61,793 bases of DNA from Micrococcales bacterium (lineage in GTDB: Bacteria > Actinomycetota > Actinomycetes > Actinomycetales > Microbacteriaceae): NCBI GenBank assembly GCA_947452985.1, contig CANGEU010000007.1, positions 1-61,793 of the forward strand, written 5' to 3'. Under the pieces are notes generated by a model. It saw only the letters and a list, made by a program, of their open reading frames with translations, did no database searches and had not been told where the DNA came from. Made by a program: the position numbers and the translations under genes. Shown piece after piece: positions 8,567 through 17,300 of this stretch. Position 1 is the stretch's first letter, and each line of letters starts with the position of its first letter.

Positions 8567-9730
8567 ATGCCAAGTTACAGTGCAGTACTCAGCCGCCCAG
8601 GCGTTGCCCGTGTCATGGGAACGCAACTTCTAGCCCGCTTCGCGTTCGGAATGATGAGCCTGGCCATCGTTTTGCACGTTCAGCAGATGTACCACAGCTA
8701 CACCATTGCCGGTATTGCTCTCGGCGCTGAGACGGTTGGTGCAGCAATTTCTGGCCCGCTAATCGCCAGACGCCTCAGCAAATGGGGTCCACGAAGAGTT
8801 CTTCGCATAGTTGCAACAACAAGCTCTTTGGCAATGGTCTTCATCGCTTTCTTCCGCGGTCCAGAATGGCTAACAATCCTTGCCTGTCTTATCGTGGGAC
8901 TCACTTCCCCACCAATTCAGCAGATCGCCAGATCGGTTTACCCAAGCCTGATCACCGCGAAGCAGACCTCTTACCTTTTCTCTCTAGATGCCACACTTCA
9001 AGAATTCCTGTGGGTATTCGGCCCAGTGCTGGCAACCATGATTACCGCCACCTACAACAGCACCAGCGCCATGGTGTTCATGGCAACAGTGCAAATTATT
9101 GGCACCTACCTGTTTTCGAGAAACCCTGAAATCGGCGAGATGAAGATCCCTAAATCTAAGCGCCGACTTGGCGGAATCTTGCGTAAACCAATTGTTCAAG
9201 CGAATGTGTTGATCAACCTCTTTTTAGTGGCTTCGTTTGGTGGAGCTGAAGTTGGAACCGTGGCCGTTCTCGGTGTCGCGCCGTCCGGCATCGTCATCGC
9301 TGCGCTCTCGTTGGGTTCAATCGTCGGCGGTTTTGCTTTCGGTCACCGCGCCAAAACCAAATGGGCGCTACTCAAGTTCCTAAGCGTGGTTTTGGTTGGC
9401 TATGCAGCCGTATTTGTAAACCCAACCGACCTGGTCTGGATCACAATTTGCTGGTTTGTAACCGGAATTGGTGTGGCTCCAGCATTTGCCACAATGGCGT
9501 CAATGATTTCGGTAAGTTTTGGCACCGCCGACAGCGCGGAAGCATACGGTTGGGCTAACACCGGGCAGTTACTCGGATACTCGTTTGGCGCAGCCGTCGC
9601 CGGAATCATCATCGACAACGTTGCCGCCGAGGCAGCCTGGTATGTCACCGGACTATCTAGCTTCTTGGCCGTAACCGTGGCGCTCATAACCGTTCGTTTC
9701 AATCCACCCCTCAACCAGAAGGATGCCTAA
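8567..9730 (+). CDS. MFS-type transporter
   Basis: A 387-residue protein with about twelve hydrophobic segments and the loop motif LSKWGPRRVLR between helices 2 and 3, as in major-facilitator efflux proteins. No substrate can be assigned. The gene starts 22 bases after pmt. A TAGGCT box lies nine bases before the ATG together with a GAGG ribosome-binding site. The stop overlaps the next start by one base (TAATG). Confidence 0.85.
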   Translation: MPSYSAVLSRPGVARVMGTQLLARFAFGMMSLAIVLHVQQMYHSYTIAGIALGAETVGAAISGPLIARRLSKWGPRRVLRIVATTSSLAMVFIAFFRGPEWLTILACLIVGLTSPPIQQIARSVYPSLITAKQTSYLFSLDATLQEFLWVFGPVLATMITATYNSTSAMVFMATVQIIGTYLFSRNPEIGEMKIPKSKRRLGGILRKPIVQANVLINLFLVASFGGAEVGTVAVLGVAPSGIVIAALSLGSIVGGFAFGHRAKTKWALLKFLSVVLVGYAAVFVNPTDLVWITICWFVTGIGVAPAFATMASMISVSFGTADSAEAYGWANTGQLLGYSFGAAVAGIIIDNVAAEAAWYVTGLSSFLAVTVALITVRFNPPLNQKDA

Positions 9731-10008
9731 TGCCTAACTTCGCTGTCACTTATCACTACACCGACGATGTCGAATTGGTGAACGAGATTCGACCAATTCA
9801 CCGCGAATGGTTGGGGCTTCAACTTGAGCACGGCACGCTGCTCGCCAGCGGCCCAATGGTCAATCGCCCGGCTGCGCTGCTGATCTGGAAAGCGGACACC
9901 ATCGAAGAACTAAACCAGCTTCTCGATAACGATCCGTTTGAGATCGCTGGGGCCATTACCGAAAGAACCATCGAAGAATGGAATACAGTCTTCGGTCCTT
10001 GGAGTTAG
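9730..10008 (+). CDS. YciI family protein
   Basis: A 92-residue single-domain protein of the ferredoxin-like YciI/YCII family. The recognisable core is the conserved HREWL region near residue 23, LLASGPM, and the C-terminal DPF-type motif (DNDPFEIAG). Family members have a conserved His/Asp pair proposed to be catalytic; the true reaction is unknown. It sits between an MFS transporter and an aldo/keto reductase with almost no spacing. Confidence 0.85.
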   Translation: MPNFAVTYHYTDDVELVNEIRPIHREWLGLQLEHGTLLASGPMVNRPAALLIWKADTIEELNQLLDNDPFEIAGAITERTIEEWNTVFGPWS

Positions 10009-10015
10009 TAATCAC

Positions 10016-10828
10016 ATGAAGCTAACCCTGAACAATGGCAACACCATCGAGCAGCTCGGCCTTGGCGTTTACAAAGTAGCCCAAGACGAAGCCGTGAACC
10101 TTATGCGCGAAGCCATCGATGTTGGCTACCGCCGCATCGACACCGCGGCCCTTTACGGGAACGAAGCCGAAGTAGGTCAGGGAATTCGCGAATCTGGAAT
10201 CGCCCGCGAAGACGTCTTTGTGACCACCAAGATTTGGAACGACCGCCAAGGCTACGACGAATCACTAATGGCCATCGACGAATCGCTTAGCCGACTAGAC
10301 CTTGGCTACATCGACATGCTGCTTATTCACTGGCCTAGCCCAACCCAAGACCTTTACCTAGAAACCTGGAAAGCCTTTGAAAAGGTTTTGGCCGATGGCC
10401 TAGTGCGAAACATCGGTGTAAGCAACTTTCAGCCAGCACACCTCGAGCGGCTCATTCATAACTCGGACGTAAAGCCAACTATCAACCAAGTCGAACTTCA
10501 CCCATTCTTCCAACAGGTCCAGGTTCGTGAAGCGAATGCCAACCACCAGGTACTAACCGAGGCTTGGTCTCCTCTGGCTCGCGCCGGCAAGAACGACAAC
10601 CCGGTACTCGCTCAGATCGCCGAAGAAACCGGAAAGACGGTTAGCCAGGTAATCATCCGCTGGCACCTTCAGCTAGGCAACCTAGTAATCCCTAAGACCA
10701 CTCACCGCGATCGACTCGTTGAGAACTTCAGTGTGTTTGATTTCGAACTCAACGACCAGCAAATGTCTTCAATCGCAACTCTCGACGAGGGTTTGCGTAT
10801 GGGACCTAACCCAGACGAATTTGGATAA
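10016..10828 (+). CDS. Aldo/keto reductase (AKR5-like)
   Basis: A 270-residue NADPH-dependent TIM-barrel reductase resembling 2,5-diketo-D-gluconate reductases. The catalytic tetrad is visible as D42, Y47, K72 and H105 (DTAALYGNE, TKIWN, LLIHWP), and the cofactor motif IPKTTHRDR lies near residue 220. I chose the ATG at 10016, eight bases after the YciI stop, because the protein begins there with the usual MKLTLNNGN strand. A longer reading frame extends into the preceding gene. The physiological substrate is unknown. Confidence 0.93.
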   Translation: MKLTLNNGNTIEQLGLGVYKVAQDEAVNLMREAIDVGYRRIDTAALYGNEAEVGQGIRESGIAREDVFVTTKIWNDRQGYDESLMAIDESLSRLDLGYIDMLLIHWPSPTQDLYLETWKAFEKVLADGLVRNIGVSNFQPAHLERLIHNSDVKPTINQVELHPFFQQVQVREANANHQVLTEAWSPLARAGKNDNPVLAQIAEETGKTVSQVIIRWHLQLGNLVIPKTTHRDRLVENFSVFDFELNDQQMSSIATLDEGLRMGPNPDEFG

Positions 10829-10830
10829 AC

Positions 10831-11685
10831 ATGCGCGTACTAATTACCGGCAGCCACGGGCTGATCGGAACCGAACTGGTCTGGCAACTTCGCACTCTCG
10901 GTCATGAACCAATCGAGTGGAAGCGTGGAACCGTTGTCACTTCGGAAGAACTCGAAACCGTTGATGCGATTGTCAATCTGGCTGGAGCCACCACTGGGAA
11001 GCTTCCATGGACCAAGAAGTACAAGCAGGAACTAATCCAGTCGCGAATTGACACCACCCAAATGCTGGTGGATGCAATCAATGGCTGTAAAAATCCTCCA
11101 AAGGTTTTCGTGAGCGGTTCGGCATCTGGTTTTTACGGCGACACCAAATCAAACATCGCCACCGAAGAAACCCCTAAAGGTCTTGGCTTCCTTAGCGATC
11201 TAGCCTATCGCTGGGAAGAAGTAGCGAAGCAGGCCAACACTCGCGTAGTTCTTATTCGCACCACCATGGTGATGAGCCGAAAACTTGGAGCACTGGGTCG
11301 ACTTTTGCCGCTACTAAAACTTGGCGTAGCCGGGCGACTAGGTTCTGGGAAACAGTGGTGGGCTTGGATTTCATTGCCCGATGAAGTTCGTGCAATTCTG
11401 CACCTAATCAACACCGAAAGCGCAAGTGGTGTTTATAACCTAACCGCACCCGAATCAGCTACTTGCTCACAGGTAATCAAGAGCCTAGGAAAGCAGCTAA
11501 AGCGACCAACCATCATTCCGGTTCCAGCGTTTGCGTTGCGCTTGGCTTTTGGTGAAGGCGCCGATGAGCTTCTGCTATGCAACCAAAAGATGACAGCCGA
11601 CAAACTACTCGCAACTGGATTTGAGTTCCTACACCCAACCCTCGACCAGGCAACTGCTTGGGTAACAAAAAACCCCGCCGAATAA
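10831..11685 (+). CDS. TIGR01777 family NAD-dependent epimerase-like protein
   Basis: A 284-residue atypical short-chain dehydrogenase. It starts with the Rossmann motif VLITGSHGLIGTEL, followed by NLAG, the VSGSASGFYGD active-site region and a C-terminal DUF1731-type segment. E. coli YfcH belongs here and its substrate is not established. It is the last gene of the plus-strand run. Its TAA stop lies inside the loop of a strong terminator hairpin. Confidence 0.9.
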   Translation: MRVLITGSHGLIGTELVWQLRTLGHEPIEWKRGTVVTSEELETVDAIVNLAGATTGKLPWTKKYKQELIQSRIDTTQMLVDAINGCKNPPKVFVSGSASGFYGDTKSNIATEETPKGLGFLSDLAYRWEEVAKQANTRVVLIRTTMVMSRKLGALGRLLPLLKLGVAGRLGSGKQWWAWISLPDEVRAILHLINTESASGVYNLTAPESATCSQVIKSLGKQLKRPTIIPVPAFALRLAFGEGADELLLCNQKMTADKLLATGFEFLHPTLDQATAWVTKNPAE

Positions 11686-11699
11686 ACGACGGGGTTTTT
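11668..11699. terminator. Bidirectional intrinsic terminator
   Basis: Perfect 10-base-pair stem AAAAACCCCG/CGGGGTTTTT around a 12-base loop that contains the stop codon of the SDR gene. A and T runs on the two sides allow termination in both directions, which suits the convergent histone-like gene. Confidence 0.9.
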
Positions 11700-11710
11700 C
11701 AAAAAAGAAT

Positions 11711-12274
11711 TTACTTCTTTGGTGCAGCCTTCTTAGCAGCTGGCTTCTTAGCGGCTGGCTTTGCAGCAGCCTTAGGAGCAGCCTTCTTCACAGCAGGCTT
11801 TGCAGCAGCTTTCTTAGCAACTGGCTTCTTGGCAGCAGGCTTAGCAGCAGCTTTCTTAGCAACTGGCTTCTTAGCAGCTGGCTTCGCGGCAGCCTTAGGA
11901 GCAGCCTTCTTCACAGCAGGCTTAGTTGCAGCGGCAACCTTCTTCTCAGCGGTGGCAACAGCCTTCTGAGCAGTGGTGCTTGCCTTCTTGACGGTCTTGG
12001 TAACAGTCTTAGCACCCTTGGCTACTGCCTTGGTTGCGTTCGCTTCTACCTTCTTAACGGTCTTGGTAACAGTCTTAGCGCTCTTGTTGACAGCCTGGGT
12101 TGCAGCCTTCTTGCCCTTGGCAACTGCACGACCTGCATCCTTAGCTAGATCCTGAGCAACGTCTACTGCGTCTTCCGCGATGTCTTCTGCTGCTGCAGCC
12201 AAAACCTTGCCAACCGACTTAGCGTTCTTCTCGCCGCGCTTGATTAGCTTGTTGAAACTTTCCTTGATTCCCAA
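11711..12274 (-). CDS. Histone H1-like Lys/Ala-rich DNA-binding protein
   Basis: A 187-residue, very basic protein. Residues 1-55 form an amphipathic Ala/Asp/Lys helix region (AAAAEDIAEDAVDVAQDLAK). The rest is low-complexity: TVTKTVKK repeats, then about ten PAAKK/PVAKKAA units like the C-terminal tail of eukaryotic H1, Chlamydia Hc and mycobacterial HupB. This suggests non-specific DNA binding and compaction; there is no HU fold. The start is TTG at 12272-12274, with GAGGAG five bases upstream. Recombination between its internal DNA repeats could change tail length. Confidence 0.8.
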   Translation of the reverse strand: MGIKESFNKLIKRGEKNAKSVGKVLAAAAEDIAEDAVDVAQDLAKDAGRAVAKGKKAATQAVNKSAKTVTKTVKKVEANATKAVAKGAKTVTKTVKKASTTAQKAVATAEKKVAAATKPAVKKAAPKAAAKPAAKKPVAKKAAAKPAAKKPVAKKAAAKPAVKKAAPKAAAKPAAKKPAAKKAAPKK

Positions 12275-12319
12275 AATAACTCCTCGATGTATGGGGGTTC
12301 TTGCATCTAAAGGTTACCT

Positions 12320-12339
12320 GAGGTTTTAGAAATAACCTC
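12320..12339. other. Stem-loop in intergenic space
   Basis: GAGGTT and AACCTC form a 6-base-pair stem with an 8-base loop between the membrane-protein gene and the histone-like gene. There is no U run on either side, so it is not a clear terminator. Confidence 0.35.
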
Positions 12340-12360
12340 TAAGACTGCAATCGCGCCTAA

Positions 12361-12960
12361 CTAGCCAACATGTCGGCGACGGCGCAAAATTTCGTCGATG
12401 TTTGCAAGTTCGTCTTGGTGTTTTTCATGCTCAATCGAAACGACCTCGGCAAGTTCAACAATTTCGATGGCGCCGGTTTGAAGATAAGACTGTTTTGGAA
12501 GTTGGTCAGGTTGCCACGTTTTATCATCGACGTTTGCAACCTCAGGAATCGAACGCTTGGTTGGCTTGCTGACTGGAACGGCGCGACGAACGGTGCCAGA
12601 AAGTTCAGATACGTATTTGCGGTGCGCTTTCACCGTGAGCCAGGTGAACAGTGCGGTAGACAAACTCGAACCGATTGCCGCCGGAAGGGCAGATCCGCTC
12701 ACAACTACTTCCAAAATTGAGAGGCCGGCGACCACGAACGAAGCCGATGCAAGAGTTGCCATCAGTGTTCTGCCGCGACGCGAAGCTAATGCCTGCTTGG
12801 CACTATTGCTCAAAGTGGAATTCGAAATATAGCCAGAAACCTTCGCTTCTTCAGTTGTCGAAACTTTGACTCGATCACTTTTTATGAACGACGGAAGGAA
12901 TACTAAAAACCAGATTGCAGCAATCGCAAGGATTGCTAGACCACCGGAAGAAAGATTCAT
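12361..12960 (-). CDS. Hypothetical membrane protein
   Basis: A 199-residue protein of unknown function. One hydrophobic segment lies at the N terminus (residues 7-25, GLAILAIAAIWFLVFLPSF) and two more around residues 67-85 and 90-110, followed by a polar cytoplasmic tail. The arrangement of one N-terminal helix, a loop and a hairpin of two helices is common in unannotated Micrococcales proteins. It starts at ATG with a TATCGT -10 box six bases upstream. I do not recognise a family. Confidence 0.7.
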   Translation of the reverse strand: MNLSSGGLAILAIAAIWFLVFLPSFIKSDRVKVSTTEEAKVSGYISNSTLSNSAKQALASRRGRTLMATLASASFVVAGLSILEVVVSGSALPAAIGSSLSTALFTWLTVKAHRKYVSELSGTVRRAVPVSKPTKRSIPEVANVDDKTWQPDQLPKQSYLQTGAIEIVELAEVVSIEHEKHQDELANIDEILRRRRHVG

Positions 12961-12966
12961 ATATCA

Positions 12967-12972
12967 ACGATA
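12967..12972 (-). promoter_or_regulatory. -10 box (TATCGT), leaderless type
   Basis: TATCGT, then TGATAT, then the ATG of the hypothetical membrane protein. No Shine-Dalgarno sequence is present. Confidence 0.5.
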
Positions 12973-13012
12973 TGGATGAACTGCCAAAGTTTTGATATTT
13001 GGGTGGGCGTGT

Positions 13013-13591
13013 TTAATGTTTCATGAACTTATTTACTAAACCACCGGGCACTTCGTCTGCGGTTAGAGCAAAAACCGAGTGGTCTCTCCAGGCGTTATTG
13101 ATGTGAATGAATCCCTTTTTGGTTCCCTCGAACCGGAAACCCAATTTCTCGACCACTCGCAGAGATGCCTTGTTTTCAGGACGAATGTCGATTTCGATTC
13201 GATGAAGCCCAACAACTTTGAACATGTAGTCGGTGGCAAGGGCCACGGCAATTGGCGTGATTCCATTACCCGCAACCAACGGCGAGATCCAATAACCGAT
13301 ATAAGCGGTGCTGGCAGAACCATGCAAAATGTTTGAAACGGTTAACTGGCCGACCAATTTTCCCTGGTATTCGATCACAAGCGGGAGCGAAGATTCGTCG
13401 TTCAACTGTCGAAGTGAATTGCGAACCAACGCCCGAAAATCAAAATTCATCGGACCTTCAGGATTAGTTGCTTCCCATGGCCTAAACCAGTCTCGGTTTT
13501 CTAGTTGTAAGGCTTCGATGCGTTTCCAATCGCGCATTCGAAGCAGCCGAAGCGATACGTCTCCGTGGGTTAGCGCAAATGTGAAGGGCAC
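13013..13591 (-). CDS. rimJ: GNAT acetyltransferase (RimJ/RimL type)
   Basis: A 192-residue N-acetyltransferase. It starts with SLRLLRMRDW, has the beta-strand block LVGQLTVSNIL, GYWISPLVAGNGITPIAVAL as the acetyl-CoA loop, and ends with IDIRPENKASLRVVEKLGFRFEG, as in ribosomal-protein alanine acetyltransferases. I place the start at GTG 13589-13591, because a TAATCT box lies exactly seven bases upstream. A longer frame would overlap the divergent neighbour. The precise target is uncertain. Confidence 0.85.
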   Translation of the reverse strand: MPFTFALTHGDVSLRLLRMRDWKRIEALQLENRDWFRPWEATNPEGPMNFDFRALVRNSLRQLNDESSLPLVIEYQGKLVGQLTVSNILHGSASTAYIGYWISPLVAGNGITPIAVALATDYMFKVVGLHRIEIDIRPENKASLRVVEKLGFRFEGTKKGFIHINNAWRDHSVFALTADEVPGGLVNKFMKH

Positions 13592-13597
13592 GATGGC

Positions 13598-13604
13598 AAG
13601 ATTA
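13598..13604. promoter_or_regulatory. Overlapping divergent -10 boxes
   Basis: On the minus strand TAATCT (13599-13604) is seven bases before the GTG of the acetyltransferase. On the plus strand AAGATT (13598-13603) is six bases before the ATG of the ligase. Only 18 bases separate the two start codons. Confidence 0.5.
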
Positions 13605-13609
13605 GTCGC

Positions 13610-14161
13610 ATGAGTGCAGATGCGGTAACCCAAATGAAACGAGAGTTACGCAAGCGTGTTCTAGACACACGAGAACATGGCCATGATTGCGGCCATGCGC
13701 ATTCGCAGTTGCTAATCGACTACGCGTGGGAAGAGCGAGTTCGAACAGTGGCTTGCTACATTTCCTTTGGCGATGAACCGAGCACCAACGTATTTCTGAA
13801 GCACTGCCAATTGGGCGATCGCGTTGAACTTTTTGTGCCGAGAGTCAACGGTGATGTGCTGGAATGGGTCGCGTTCAACGAGGATCAGGCACGGCATCCG
13901 CTTGGAATGAATGAACCACTTGGCGATGCGGTGGCGCTGACTGAAGTTGACCTAATGGTTGTTCCGGCTTTGGCAGCCGACCGAACGGGGCACAGACTTG
14001 GGCGAGGTCGGGGTTTTTACGATCGAGCCTTGGCAAAGGTTTCCGCAAAAAAGGTTGTCGTTTTAGTTCATGATGATGAGCTCGTTGACTCCGTTCCTAC
14101 TGAAGCCCACGATGCTTCGGTGCAGGCAATTTGCACCTGCAGCGCCATCGTTGAAATTTAG
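13610..14161 (+). CDS. 5-formyltetrahydrofolate cyclo-ligase
   Basis: A 183-residue enzyme that converts 5-formyl-THF to 5,10-methenyl-THF using ATP. Visible features are an N-terminal KRELRKRVL helix with the ATP-contacting lysine, YISFGDEPST, LMVVPALAADRTGHRLGRG and GRGFYDRAL, the C-terminal signature of the family. The start codon is only six bases after a weak -10 box, so the mRNA may be leaderless. The fmdB-like gene follows after 17 bases, as in many actinobacteria. Confidence 0.93.
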   Translation: MSADAVTQMKRELRKRVLDTREHGHDCGHAHSQLLIDYAWEERVRTVACYISFGDEPSTNVFLKHCQLGDRVELFVPRVNGDVLEWVAFNEDQARHPLGMNEPLGDAVALTEVDLMVVPALAADRTGHRLGRGRGFYDRALAKVSAKKVVVLVHDDELVDSVPTEAHDASVQAICTCSAIVEI

Positions 14162-14165
14162 AAGT

Positions 14166-14171
14166 TAAAAT
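14166..14171 (+). promoter_or_regulatory. -10 box (TAAAAT) for the FmdB-like gene
   Basis: TAAAAT is followed by seven bases and the ATG at 14179. There is no ribosome-binding site between, so this is a leaderless-type start. Confidence 0.55.
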
Positions 14172-14178
14172 TAGATAG

Positions 14179-14373
14179 ATGCCTACCTACTCTTACGCCT
14201 GCAAGACTTGCGAACACGCCTTCGACGTTCAGCAAGCAATCTCTGACGAAGCACTTACCAAGTGCCCAGAGTGCGGGGGCGAATTGCGCAAGGTTTTCGG
14301 TCAGGTTGGCGTGACCTTCAAGGGAACCGGTTTTTACCGAAACGATTCTGGCTCAGCCCCGAAAGGCGACTAG
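14179..14373 (+). CDS. FmdB family zinc-ribbon protein
   Basis: A 64-residue protein with the zinc-ribbon pattern YACKTCEHAF (C8, C11) and KCPECGGELRKVF, followed by the family's short tail GVTFKGTGFYRNDS. FmdB-like proteins are proposed transcription-linked regulators, but most have no assigned role. Its TAG stop shares the bases CTAG with the stop of the convergent helicase-like gene. Confidence 0.9.
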   Translation: MPTYSYACKTCEHAFDVQQAISDEALTKCPECGGELRKVFGQVGVTFKGTGFYRNDSGSAPKGD

Positions 14374-17300
14374 CCCCAGTGCGGCGGCTTGTCGTTCTTC
14401 AGTCTCTGATCGTTTGAATCTCGAGAATCTCCCCAGGCAGCATCGGTTTCCTCAAAACTCGGTTCATCGAAAAGTGTTTGCGGCTTGCGGGTGATCTGCA
14501 TTCCAAGTTCGTCGCCGATTCGGACCGCCAAGGCCTGAGGGTCGGCAAATACTTCAAGCGCGTGAACTCTAATCGCGGTCCAACCCATCGCCGAAAGTAA
14601 TGCAGGACGTAAGCGAATTCGCTCGCTCAGGTCGTCGCCGATTAAGTTCCAATCCGGAAGAATGATTGCCGATTTGGCACCGAAAGACACAGCCATCGGA
14701 ATTCGAGCGGTGTAACCGAGAGTCACGTGAGCTCCAAGTTTTCGAAGTCTCAGCGCAAGGTCGGAGAGCATTGGGTCGCTATCGATCTCCGAGTCAGTTG
14801 GAGTTTTGGCTGTTGCATATTTGAACATTTTTGCGAATTGCTTGGCGGCCCCTACAGGCTCTAGAGGCAGTGATTCAGTCGAGATCGCGGTGACCATAGT
14901 TAGCGATTTACGCGCACTGACCAACATATTGGCGAGAGTTCTTCGGCCACTAGCCTGGCTAAGTTGCCCGAGTGCGTTGGATGCATGGCCGTTTGCCAGG
15001 ACGCCGAACCCTGGTGAGAAGATAACTCGGTCGGCTACTCGGTGGGAAAGTTCATTCAAAGTTGCCACTTCGAATTTTTCGTCGCCGTGAGAATCGAAGA
15101 ACTGCTTCAGGTCTGGAAGTTCCAAAACTCGCTCTGCAAGTGCTCCCCGAATCCGTTCGGCTTGAACATCCGAGGCTGTAACCACCATGAGTGAGTCGGC
15201 TGGGTGCTTGCTCGCATGGCGAACTACCTCATCAACGGTTTCACTAACTTCTTGGTCTGGGCTCTCTGCCAAGAGGTCAGCTTTACTGACCGGCTTGGTT
15301 TTCACATTGAGGACTTCAAAGTTAGGGCGACCCGCATAGTCGGCGGCGGTTGGTTCAAACACAATTCGGTTCTGGTAAAACTCGCGGTTGATCAGTGAAC
15401 CTAGAGTCTGCCCGGTTGGTCGCCAACTCTTGCGCATCGACTCAACACCGAAAATACGCGCCACCTTGTCGAAGAGTGATTCAGATGTGGCATCAAGTTC
15501 GGTTGGAACTTCATTCGCTTCCAATTCAAAACCGACCGGAGCCGCAATTGCGCTGTCACCGAAGGCGATTACCTGACTAGTCCGAAGGAGAGACGAAACA
15601 TTGTCGCCAACATTCGAGCCCGCTGCATCAAGGATTAGGGCGACATCAAAATGGAGATTGGCTGGAACCTTGCCAGCAACTTCGTATGGCGAAAGTGCTA
15701 CCGCGGCTAACAAGATATTTGCCAAAGGACCAGACGCCGCCTGGACACTTCGGTAGGTTGCCTGTTTAGCTCTCAGAAGTTCTTTGAGTGACTCCGTTTG
15801 CTCTGGATTAGCCTCGAGGGTTTCTTTCCAATGGTGAGACTGGAGCGCGTTGAACGCCTCAACCCCTAAGTGAATTAGATTCGCATCAGCCTCGACGAAA
15901 TCTTTTTCAAGTAAACGGATTCCCGCAGCAGAAACAGAGGCAAGTTCTGGCTGCGTTTTGAGAAGCAGCTCGAAAGCTGACTGCCACCAAACCAAATCCA
16001 TCTGCGACGTTAGGTGCTGCGCGCTCACATGCAACGCAGCGAAGTCCCGGTAGACCTCGGTGAGACCGGCTTCGGCAAGTTCAGCACGCACTCGGTTTCG
16101 CTCTTCCAGGTTCTCCAGAGGGCCGGTTTGGTCTGCCAAAGACGCTACCGTTGAGGCGAATTCGGTTACCGAAAGATCCAAAAGGTCACCAGCCAAGGCA
16201 TCGTCAAGATGCGCCTGAATTCTTGCCAAGTCGGTTATGAAACTTCGGTAGGCGACCACTGCATCCGAGACGCCCGCCACGTTGAATGGTGAAGCCTCCA
16301 CGTTCGTAAATTGCGCCCAGAGCTCACGCTGTGTCTTGATTTCCTTTAGAGCCAGGTGTAGATCGGAAACCGACATTCCAGCTCGAAGATACTCTTTGGC
16401 AAGCTTTTTGAGCTTTCTGCGTGTTGACCCAGAAACCGCTCCGCCGAACTTTCTCGGCCCGGTTGCCTCAATTAGTTCGGTAACATCACGTTCAAAAACC
16501 TCGGGAACGAAGCGGTCCAGAGTGGAGGCCACGCCCGAAAGTAATTGAAGATACTGCCCGTGTTCGCTAAGTGACTTGGGGCTACGGAAATTTGCTCGCA
16601 CCACAATGTCGTCGAGTTTTCGTTCCAGCTCACGGTACTGCTGTGAATGCAATTGCTTGGCCAGTTCGGAAATTTCTTGTAATTCTTCAGCTGTTTGGAA
16701 GTTCGCGCCAAACCAGGCGCTGTCAGCGGGGCCGAACTTAAATAGGCCGGCACGCTCGGCCCTCTCTAAAAGTTCAAGGGCTGAAGTGCGATCGCGGAAC
16801 CGGTTCAGGCCAGCGAAATCAATTCGAGCGGTACTGGTTGGCGCGTTTGGCATGGCCGCCAACCTAGCCAGGTTTTCCAAAACTTCAAGAAGGGAGAAAC
16901 CCAGGCTCTCATCGCGCTTACTTAGTTGGTCGAGATAGGTTTCCAACCGAGCCGCTGTGGCTTCGCGATGAACACCGGCTGCAACCAAGTCAACCGTTTG
17001 GGCCTTTTCGTATCGAGAAATTGCACCAACTACGTCCATCCAAATACTTGAACTTCGAACCAGCAGGCCACCCAGACCGATGTCGGCCAAGCGTTCCGAC
17101 AGTTCGTTAATCGTTTGGCGACGTGGGGTCACGACCATTACGTTCTTACCTTCATGCACCAACGCGGTCAGCACGTTTACTACGGTTTGCGTATAGCCGG
17201 AACCAGGCAAGGTCTCCACCGCGAAACTGTCACCATTGACAGCTCGAGCAACGATTCGCTTTTGGGTGCTGTCGGCGTCGGCAACTAGGCGCGGTTCTTC

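Noticed and set aside
9938-10015. 26-codon N-terminal extension of the aldo/keto reductase
   Set aside because: It overlaps the YciI gene in another frame, and the canonical first strand starts at the ATG at 10016.
11658-11969. Phe/Ala/Gly-rich frame opposite the histone-like gene
   Set aside because: It is the antisense reading of the Lys/Ala repeats and looks hydrophobic only for that reason.
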